A stretch of DNA of 13,431 bases from Gp6-AA40 sp050742535 (GTDB taxonomy: Bacteria > Acidobacteriota > Vicinamibacteria > Vicinamibacterales > UBA2999), in NCBI GenBank assembly GCA_050742535.1, contig JBOGIQ010000145.1, positions 1-13,431 on the forward strand, read 5' to 3'. This document shows positions 1-5,779 of the stretch, one piece after another. The notes under the pieces are model-generated. The model was not told the origin of the DNA. It made no database searches and saw only the letters and a list, made by a program, of their open reading frames with translations. The translations under genes and the position numbers were made by a program. Each line of letters starts with the position of its first letter. Within the stretch, counting starts at the first letter, position 1.

Positions 1-82
1 GATGTCAGGCGCGTCGACATGTCGCTGGAGCTGTTCGGCGCGAAGTTCAACTCACCGGTGGTCCTGTCCCCGATCGGGAGCT
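1..82 (+). pseudogene. Internal fragment of FMN-dependent alpha-hydroxy-acid dehydrogenase
   Basis: Frame +1 from base 1 reads DVRRVDMSLELFGAKFNS followed by PVVLSPIGSS. This matches the block after the N-terminal domain in lactate dehydrogenase / glycolate oxidase-type FMN enzymes, where the usual pattern is 'LVDV..VDMS.ELFG..F.SP..L.P.GSQKAFH'. After GSS the family sequence stops: the expected QKAFH does not follow, and the same strand continues as the reverse complement of the enzyme's N-terminus. The fragment is cut on the left by the window edge and on the right by an inverted junction near 80-90. Family recognition is from the motif only, and substrate specificity cannot be called. It could be one end of an intact gene outside the window, a broken copy, or part of an assembly artefact. 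Confidence 0.6.
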
Positions 83-261
83 CACGCGCCCCAGTGCGCC
101 GGGGGCACGACCTTCTGCGCCGCCGTCTCGAAGTCGAACACGTCGAGGGCGTCGGCCGCCTGTTCGAGGCCGCCCGATTGCAGAGCCTCGGCCAGCGCTG
201 GAGACAGAGTCAACAGCGGGCTTGCCGCGATGAACTTCAAGAGCGCACGGCGTTCGTCCAC
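82..261 (-). pseudogene. N-terminal fragment of FMN-dependent alpha-hydroxy-acid dehydrogenase
   Basis: Read on the minus strand from a GTG at 261-259, the product is 59 residues, beginning VDERRALLKFIAASPLL and ending ALDVFDFETAAQKV then VPPAHWGA and a TGA at 84-82. The 'ALDVFDFE.AA.K.PPAHWG' block is the classic start of alpha-hydroxy-acid dehydrogenases, where it precedes 'Y.A.GVDDD.T...N'. That continuation is missing, so only about one sixth of a family member is present and most of the FMN-binding barrel is absent. A strong Shine-Dalgarno, GGAGG (270-266 on the minus strand), lies 4 bases before the GTG and decides the start. The RR.LLKF..ASPLL start could be a Tat-like or lipoprotein-type leader. 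The gene is divergent from the TonB-dependent receptor and shares its upstream region. Confidence 0.65.
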
Positions 262-318
262 GGGACCTCCGGAGGCAGAAAAGCGCGCCAGTATAAGGGC
301 AGATTTTCTGCTGAACAC

Positions 319-366
319 GTTGCGTTGTGTTGCCGGCTCCTGCCGGTGCAACACACTGCAACAACC
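319..366. promoter_or_regulatory. Inverted pair of GCAAC-N5-GCAAC motifs (putative operator)
   Basis: The left copy, 319-333, reads GTTGC-GTTGT-GTTGC on + (GCAAC-ACAAC-GCAAC on -). The right copy, 348-362, reads GCAAC-ACACT-GCAAC and continues AACC to 366. The two copies point away from each other, each toward its own gene, and together form a long imperfect inverted repeat with CCGG-CTCCTG-CCGG at its centre. The two halves within each copy are 10 bp apart, one helical turn. That spacing is typical of sites bound by tandem dimers such as OmpR/PhoB-type regulators; the regulator here is unknown. If transcribed, the region could also fold into a long hairpin in the receptor mRNA leader. Confidence 0.5.
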
Positions 367-425
367 TGGTGCACCGCTCTGTCCGATACTACGCGCCTCA
401 CCTTCGCCGAAAAACGAGAGATCCA

Positions 426-432
426 TGGAGGG
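426..432 (+). promoter_or_regulatory. Shine-Dalgarno of the TonB-dependent receptor gene
   Basis: TGGAGGG at 426-432 sits 4 bases before the ATG at 437. It overlaps another in-frame ATG at 425, which has no ribosome binding site of its own. This makes 437 the better start and gives a clean signal peptide. Confidence 0.7.
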
Positions 433-436
433 TTTG

Positions 437-3418
437 ATGACACGCTCGACCCAGTTTGCCCTGGTGTTGCTGGCTCTGGTGACCCTGCTGCATCCGGTTC
501 CCGCCGCTGCGCAAGCGGTCGGGACTGGAACGATCGCAGGTACGGTCACAGACGCGAGCGGATCTGTGCTGCCGGGCGTCACCGTCGAAGCGACCAGTCC
601 CGCACTGATCGAAGGGACCCGTTCGGTTACTACCAATGAGGCCGGTAGGTATTCGATCGTCAACCTGCGACCGGGCACGTATACCGTGACTTTCTCGCTG
701 CAGGGCTTTACGACCAGCAGGCGCGAAGGCATCGAGTTGACCTCGGAGTTCACGGCAAACGTCAGTCCACAACTATCGGTCGGTACCGTTTCGGAAATTG
801 TCACGGTCGAGGCCCGTGTGCCTGTCGTCGACGTGCAGAGCGTTGGGCAGCCACGGGTCTATGACCGTGAGGTGATCGACGCGCTTCCCACCGACCGCAC
901 GCCGAACGCGGTGCTGTTCACGATTCCTGGCACACAGGCGGGCGCCTTCGGTCTGTTCTCGTTCCGGGGTTCGGACGATTCGCTGACGATGGTGGACGGG
1001 ATGCGAATGACTTTCCTGGTTGGCGCCGGTCCTGGTACGTCCTCCGCTCCGAACAGCAGCAACATGTATCAGGAGTTCAGCTTCTCGACCAACATCGATT
1101 CTGCGGAAGTCGGCCAGCCCGGCATGCGCATCAATCTCGTTCCGCGCGATGGCGGGAACACGTTCCGCGGCAGTCTGTTCTCGAAATACGGGAGGGAGGA
1201 CTGGCAAGGCAACAACATTGATTCCGAACTGGAGGCGCAAGGCGTCGACGCGCCGGCAAAGACCCTGAAGGAGTGGGACTTCAACCCGAGCGCCGGAGGG
1301 CCGATCCGCCGCGACAGGCTGTGGTACTACGCCACCTATCAGAGCCTTGGCGACGATACGGTAGAGGCCGGGTCGTTCTTCGACGCGGATCCGGCGCCCC
1401 AGCGGTACGTCGCTGATGTGGGCCGGCCGGGCTCGATACGGAACCGCAGCCACAGTTTCACGCCGCGGGTGACGTGGCAGGTCAATGGCCGCGACAAGGT
1501 CGCGGGTTTCTACGAGCGATTCCGTTCGGAACAACCGTTTTTCTTTGCCACCACCCAGACCCGCCTCCTGAACACGTCAGCGCCGGGGCCGCTGCCTCCG
1601 GAGGCTACGCAGGACAACAGTTCCGAGACGGACTCAGGGGGCGTCCGATGGACGAGAGCACACAACTCGCGTCTGCTCTTCGAGACGACCTTCAGCAGCG
1701 CAGTACGCAACGTCTACAACGACTATCGCGGTGACGCCGCCGCATGGTCGAGCAGGAACCTGGTGGACCCGGGTGTGCCGCCGGTCGGCCCGGGGACGTT
1801 CGTCATCGGCGAGGTCTCCACTAACCAGCTGCTCAACGTCGCCAACAACAGCTCCGCGAATCTTTCCAAGACGATTGAAGTGCGGACGAGCGCCACGTAC
1901 GTGACCGGCTCACACAATGTGAAAGCCGGTCTTTCATACTTCCACGGCTACTACCGGCGGCCGGTCTCAGTGTTTGGAAACGTCGTGTTGCGCTTGAACG
2001 CAGGTGCGGCGAGCCAGGCGGTCCTGACGCTCCCCACGAACCGGCGCGACAACCTGGACGCCGACTGGGGCTTCTTCGTACAGGATCGCTGGACGATAAA
2101 CCGCCTGACGGCGTTCGCCGGCCTTCGCATGGATTGGCTGAAGACCAGCGTGCCCGACCAGGTCCTGCCGGCGAGTGTCTGGCTGGCTGAACAGCAGTTC
2201 GCTGGTCGTGATGTGCTCGATTGGAAAGATCTGTCCCCACGCCTAGGCCTGTCGTACGACCTGTTCGGCGACGGGAGGACGGCACTGAAGGTGGGTGTCG
2301 CTCGATTCGTTGCCGGCGAGACGGTGAACCTGACGGGTGCTGTGAACCCGATGAACGTCATTTCGACGACCGACACGCGCAACTGGACCGACGCCAACGG
2401 CGACTTCACGATCTATAACGCCAGCGGAACGGTGCAGACGAACGAGCTGGGACCGACCGGGAACCAGAATTTCGGGACGCCAATCGTTTCGACCACGCAT
2501 GACAACGACGTGCTTCAGGGGTGGTTCAAACGCGGCTACATGTGGGAAACGAATGTCTCGGTGCAGCACGAACTGCTGCCGCGTATTGGGGTCGGCGCGG
2601 TGTACTACCGGCGCACGACGGGCAACCAACGCGTCACGGACGCCCTGTCCATCGATCCGAACAGCTTCGACGGGCCGTTCTGCATCACGGCGCCGACCAA
2701 CAATGCCCGCCTGCCAGTTGCCGGTCAGCAGATCTGCGACCTCTACGACATCAAGCCGCAATTCCGTGCTGTGCAGGGCTCCAACAACTACGTGACCTTC
2801 GCCGAGACGTTAGGTGTTCGGCGTGAGGATATCAACTCGGGCGTCGAGCTGACCGTCAACGCGCGGCTCCGGAGAGGGGCGTTCCTGTCGGGGGGCGTGA
2901 GCTTCGCCAACGCCTACGGGAACTCGTGCGATGTCATCGACAATCCAGAGGGCGTCCGGTTCTGTGAGACGGACTCCGGATACCAGCCCGACATCAAAAT
3001 CAATGGCGGGTATCTGTTGCCCTTGGATGTGCGGGTGTCCGGCACCTACAGAGGGTTGAACGGGCCGCCGATCGCCGCAACCTGGAACGCCCCGAACAGC
3101 GTCATCCAACCGGCGTTGGGTCGCCGGCTTGCCGCGTGCCCCGCCCAAGGCGCCTGCACCTCAACGAAGTCGATCGCGCTCCTCGATGCGGGTTCGGAGT
3201 ATGTGGAGATGCGTCACGCCTTCGACCTGCGCTTCTCGAAGGTGCTGCGCCTGCAACGGTACCGCGTTCTCGTAAACGCGGACCTCTATAACGCCTTCAA
3301 CGCCAATGGGATCTCGTCGATCACTACCGCATTTTCAACGGCGAACACCAATTGGCTGAATGCGACCGGCGTACAGGCGCCGCGGCAGTTCCAGCTCAGC
3401 GCCCAGTTCGACTTCTGA
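437..3418 (+). CDS. TonB-dependent receptor, Oar-like, with carboxypeptidase-regulatory N-terminal domain
   Basis: A 993-residue outer-membrane receptor for energy-dependent uptake. Residues 1-25 are a Sec signal peptide (MTRSTQF, a hydrophobic core, then PAAA|QA). Residues about 31-115 form a carboxypeptidase-regulatory-like beta-sandwich (GTIAGTVTDASGSVLPGV...NEAGRYSI...L.PGTYTV.F...GF). A TonB-box-like EIVTVEA lies at 120-126. The plug follows at about 133-235 (VYDREVIDALPTDRT, FRGSDDSLTMVDGMR). The rest is a beta-barrel rich in aromatic strands, ending RQFQLSAQFDF with the C-terminal phenylalanine needed for BAM recognition. Length and order are typical of the large acidobacterial Oar/SusC-distant family. 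The frame is open further upstream, but the ribosome binding site and signal peptide support 437. The substrate is unknown; the adjacent sugar isomerase hints at a carbohydrate or glycoside, which is inference. The likely control region is the GCAAC motif pair upstream. Confidence 0.93.
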   Translation: MTRSTQFALVLLALVTLLHPVPAAAQAVGTGTIAGTVTDASGSVLPGVTVEATSPALIEGTRSVTTNEAGRYSIVNLRPGTYTVTFSLQGFTTSRREGIELTSEFTANVSPQLSVGTVSEIVTVEARVPVVDVQSVGQPRVYDREVIDALPTDRTPNAVLFTIPGTQAGAFGLFSFRGSDDSLTMVDGMRMTFLVGAGPGTSSAPNSSNMYQEFSFSTNIDSAEVGQPGMRINLVPRDGGNTFRGSLFSKYGREDWQGNNIDSELEAQGVDAPAKTLKEWDFNPSAGGPIRRDRLWYYATYQSLGDDTVEAGSFFDADPAPQRYVADVGRPGSIRNRSHSFTPRVTWQVNGRDKVAGFYERFRSEQPFFFATTQTRLLNTSAPGPLPPEATQDNSSETDSGGVRWTRAHNSRLLFETTFSSAVRNVYNDYRGDAAAWSSRNLVDPGVPPVGPGTFVIGEVSTNQLLNVANNSSANLSKTIEVRTSATYVTGSHNVKAGLSYFHGYYRRPVSVFGNVVLRLNAGAASQAVLTLPTNRRDNLDADWGFFVQDRWTINRLTAFAGLRMDWLKTSVPDQVLPASVWLAEQQFAGRDVLDWKDLSPRLGLSYDLFGDGRTALKVGVARFVAGETVNLTGAVNPMNVISTTDTRNWTDANGDFTIYNASGTVQTNELGPTGNQNFGTPIVSTTHDNDVLQGWFKRGYMWETNVSVQHELLPRIGVGAVYYRRTTGNQRVTDALSIDPNSFDGPFCITAPTNNARLPVAGQQICDLYDIKPQFRAVQGSNNYVTFAETLGVRREDINSGVELTVNARLRRGAFLSGGVSFANAYGNSCDVIDNPEGVRFCETDSGYQPDIKINGGYLLPLDVRVSGTYRGLNGPPIAATWNAPNSVIQPALGRRLAACPAQGACTSTKSIALLDAGSEYVEMRHAFDLRFSKVLRLQRYRVLVNADLYNAFNANGISSITTAFSTANTNWLNATGVQAPRQFQLSAQFDF

Positions 3419-3432
3419 TATCTTGGCGACAC

Positions 3433-3455
3433 GGGGCCGGCGTTCAGCCGGCCCC
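3433..3455 (+). terminator. GC-rich stem-loop between receptor and isomerase genes
   Basis: A perfect 9-bp stem, GGGGCCGGC / GCCGGCCCC, around a GTTCA loop, 14 bases after the receptor stop and 15 bases before the next start. No T tract follows, so it is a poor classical terminator. It may be a partial terminator, or an mRNA-processing or stabilising hairpin that sets different levels of the two genes. Confidence 0.4.
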
Positions 3456-3470
3456 ACAGCAACGCCAGCG

Positions 3471-4430
3471 ATGAAACGCCGCCAATTCATCAGCCGCGCG
3501 GTTGCCGGCACGGTCGGGTGGTCGTTACCGCGCCACGCGCAGCCGTCGCTGGCGTCCACACCAGGCGCACAGAATGGAACCGCTCCTGCGATGGGCGGAT
3601 TGTTTGTCTGCATCCACCAGGCCAGCACCTCCAGGTACGACTTCAAGACATCCGTGGAAGGCATCGCCAAGGCCGGCGTACGTGCCGTCGAATTCGACAT
3701 CGCAAAGGTCCGGGAGTTCGCCAAGAGCGAGTCTGTCGCCACGGCGAAGCGCCTGCTGGAGGATCTGGGCGTGAGACCGGTGTCGTCGAGCAATCACCTT
3801 GGATTCGTTGATGCGACGGCCGCGCAACTCCAGTCGGGCGCCGCCAGCCTCGATACGCTGAAGGAAAAACTCGAAATCGTGCAGGCCATGGGGTGCGACC
3901 GCATCGTCTGCCCGTCAACGTCCACCGGGGCCAAGACGCTCGACGATTTCAAGCGCGGCGTAGAGAATCTGCGCGCCGGCGGGGAACTCGCCAAGAGCTA
4001 CGGCGTGACGCTGATGCTCGAATTCACCAAGACGTCCACGTTGGCGGGGACTCTGCCGTCAGCCCTCACGCTCGTACGCGATGCGAATCACTCGAACGTA
4101 CGGATGATGCTCGACACGTTTCATTTCTGGGCTGGCCTGAGCAAGTTCGAAGACCTCGAGCTGCTGCGTGACAGCGAGCTTGCGCATCTGCACTTCGAGG
4201 ACATCCCTTCCGAGCTTCCCCGTGAAATGATCGAAAGCCAGCAGCACCGCGCGTTTCCCGGCGCAGGGGGCGCCCCGCTGCGGCGCATCATCGACGTGCT
4301 CAAGCGCAAGGGCTATTCCGGTCCTGCCTCGCTGGAGATATTTCAGAGCGGAACGGTCGCGATTCAGACCATGGATCCGTATCAGCTTGCGACACGCGCA
4401 AGAGCAGCTATCGAACCGTTGATCGCCTGA
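3471..4430 (+). CDS. Tat-exported sugar phosphate isomerase/epimerase-like TIM-barrel protein
   Basis: A 319-residue member of the xylose-isomerase-like / AP-endonuclease-2 TIM-barrel superfamily. The start MKRRQFISRAVAG is a twin-arginine signal, with likely cleavage near HAQ (22-24). The barrel runs from about 43 (GLFVCIHQAS) to 315. Four putative metal ligands appear in the order seen in D-tagatose 3-epimerase-type enzymes: E184 (LMLEF), D215 in D-T-F-H, H241 (LHFED) and E289 (SLEIF). The core is therefore probably catalytically competent, isomerising or epimerising a ketose or sugar acid. The exact substrate is not readable. Tat export implies folding and metal loading in the cytoplasm before transfer to the periplasm. 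No good Shine-Dalgarno precedes the ATG; the 52-base gap after the receptor holds a strong hairpin, so it is probably co-transcribed with the receptor. It ends 11 bases from the convergent DUF1552 gene. Confidence 0.85.
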   Translation: MKRRQFISRAVAGTVGWSLPRHAQPSLASTPGAQNGTAPAMGGLFVCIHQASTSRYDFKTSVEGIAKAGVRAVEFDIAKVREFAKSESVATAKRLLEDLGVRPVSSSNHLGFVDATAAQLQSGAASLDTLKEKLEIVQAMGCDRIVCPSTSTGAKTLDDFKRGVENLRAGGELAKSYGVTLMLEFTKTSTLAGTLPSALTLVRDANHSNVRMMLDTFHFWAGLSKFEDLELLRDSELAHLHFEDIPSELPREMIESQQHRAFPGAGGAPLRRIIDVLKRKGYSGPASLEIFQSGTVAIQTMDPYQLATRARAAIEPLIA

Positions 4431-4441
4431 CCCGGCTCGCC

Positions 4442-5779
4442 TCAGATCTCCAGCATTCCGGTGCTGTCACCGAAGCTGTCCTGACGGACACCGAATTTGT
4501 CGAGCAGCGACAACATCAGGTTCGACATCGGCGTGTGTACCGGGGTGACCAGGTGCCGGTCGCCTTTGAGCTTGCCTGACCCGCCGCCCGCAACGAGGAT
4601 GGGAAGCGGATCGTGGTCGTGCTGGTTCCCGTTGCTCATGCTGCTGCCATAGAGCACCACTGAATGATCCAGCAGGTTGCCGTCACCGTCGGGCGTGTTG
4701 CGTAGCTTGTCGAGGAAGTAGGCCAGCATCTGCACGTGATAGCGGTTGATCTGCGCGAAGGTATCCATCCGCGCTCGCAGGTTGGAGTGGTGCGACGCGG
4801 TATGGAACCCATCGCGCACGTTGCTGCCGGGATACGTCGCACCGCTCAAGTCGCGCGCATACATCATCGTTGACACGCGGGTGATGTCCGCCTGATACGC
4901 GAGCAACTGCAAGTCGAACATCAGCTTGATGTGGTCGTCGAAGGAATCGGGAACTCCGACGGGTGCCGGAGGCAGGTCCGGGTTGTTCGCCGATTGCTGT
5001 GCCGCCTTTTCAATGCGCCGCTCGATCTCGCGCACGTTTTCCAGATATTCATCCAGCCGCGCTCGATCGCCGGAGCCCAAGCCACCCTGAAGCCGCGCGA
5101 TCTTATCGGTGATCGAGTCGAGGATGCTCTTGTCCTGCTGCTTCCGCGTCAGCCGCTGCGTTGCGGTGGTGCCGTCGCCGAACAGTCGTTCGAAGACCAC
5201 CTGCGGGTTGTTCTCCATCGGCAGTGGGACGGTCGGCGTACGCCAGGAAATGGTGTTGAGATACGCGCAGCCATAGCCCGAGCCGCAGTTCAGCGCCACC
5301 TCTTCGAGGCTCAGCTCAAGGGATGGCAGCGGCGTGTCCTGCCCGATACGGTCGGCGAGCACCTGATCGAGAGTCCGTCCCGCGCGAACGCCTCCTCGCT
5401 GCGGACTCGCGCCGCTCAGAAAGACCGGCGCCGAGCGCGCGTGATCCGCTCCCGCATCCGACCCTTTGCCCCCGGCCATGGGATGCGCGAGATTACTTAC
5501 CACCGTCAGGCGATCACGGAATGTCTCGAGGGGTCGCAGCGTCTCCGTGAAGGCGAAGCCGGACCCGTCGGTCGTTGGGGTCCACTTGTCCATCGTGGCA
5601 CCGTGCGGAACGTAAATGCCGCAGAAGCGGCTCTTCCGCGATGCTGGCGTCTGCGCGAGCGCCGTGGCGGCAGGAATCATGGAGTCGAGCAGCGGCAGCG
5701 CGAGGGTCACTCCCATCCCGCGCAGGAACGTCCGCCGCGGCAATGCCTGCTTCATGATGAATGTCACGGTGCGCCTCAT
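4442..5779 (-). CDS. DUF1552 domain protein, Tat-exported
   Basis: A 445-residue DUF1552 protein. This family is usually encoded beside DUF1592-type planctomycete cytochromes, and its biochemical role is unestablished. The leader has the twin-arginine motif RRTFLRGMG at 15-23 followed by VTLALPLLDSMIPAATALAQ. Conserved-looking blocks include GIYVPHGATMDKWTP (54-68), ADHARSAPVFLSGASP, YLENVREIERRIE, the FHTASHHS segment and SSMSNGNQHDHDPLP near the C-terminus. The length is normal and no disruption is seen. The chosen ATG overlaps the stop of the upstream cytochrome gene (ATGA at 5779-5776) and has an AAAGG just upstream. An alternative ATG at 5755 would give a shorter leader still containing the twin arginines. 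It is the last gene of the minus-strand operon and probably works with the cytochrome encoded before it. Confidence 0.9.
   Translation of the reverse strand: MRRTVTFIMKQALPRRTFLRGMGVTLALPLLDSMIPAATALAQTPASRKSRFCGIYVPHGATMDKWTPTTDGSGFAFTETLRPLETFRDRLTVVSNLAHPMAGGKGSDAGADHARSAPVFLSGASPQRGGVRAGRTLDQVLADRIGQDTPLPSLELSLEEVALNCGSGYGCAYLNTISWRTPTVPLPMENNPQVVFERLFGDGTTATQRLTRKQQDKSILDSITDKIARLQGGLGSGDRARLDEYLENVREIERRIEKAAQQSANNPDLPPAPVGVPDSFDDHIKLMFDLQLLAYQADITRVSTMMYARDLSGATYPGSNVRDGFHTASHHSNLRARMDTFAQINRYHVQMLAYFLDKLRNTPDGDGNLLDHSVVLYGSSMSNGNQHDHDPLPILVAGGGSGKLKGDRHLVTPVHTPMSNLMLSLLDKFGVRQDSFGDSTGMLEI
5776..5779 (-). promoter_or_regulatory. ATGA stop/start overlap, cytochrome to DUF1552
   Basis: On the minus strand ATGA (5779-5776) holds the DUF1552 start ATG and the cytochrome stop TGA. 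This is a classic arrangement for translational coupling and supports a shared mRNA and matched output. Confidence 0.8.

Larger units (their letters stand above)
262..436. promoter_or_regulatory. Divergent intergenic region, dehydrogenase fragment / TonB receptor
   Basis: This 175-base gap lies between the minus-strand GTG at 261 and the receptor ATG at 437. It holds a 13-bp palindrome at 299-311 (arms GCAGA and TCTGC around TTT). Directly beside it is a minus-strand -10-like TTATAC at 297-292, with no convincing -35 box. Further right is an inverted pair of GCAAC-N5-GCAAC motifs (319-333 and 348-362), listed separately. No clear sigma-70 promoter reads toward the receptor. The layout suggests regulated divergent transcription; promoter positions are inference. 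Confidence 0.45.

Noticed and set aside
2..436. N-terminal extension of the receptor frame back to base 2.
   Set aside because: The extension has no recognisable domain and overlaps the dehydrogenase pieces and control region. The start at 437 has a ribosome site and a clean signal peptide.
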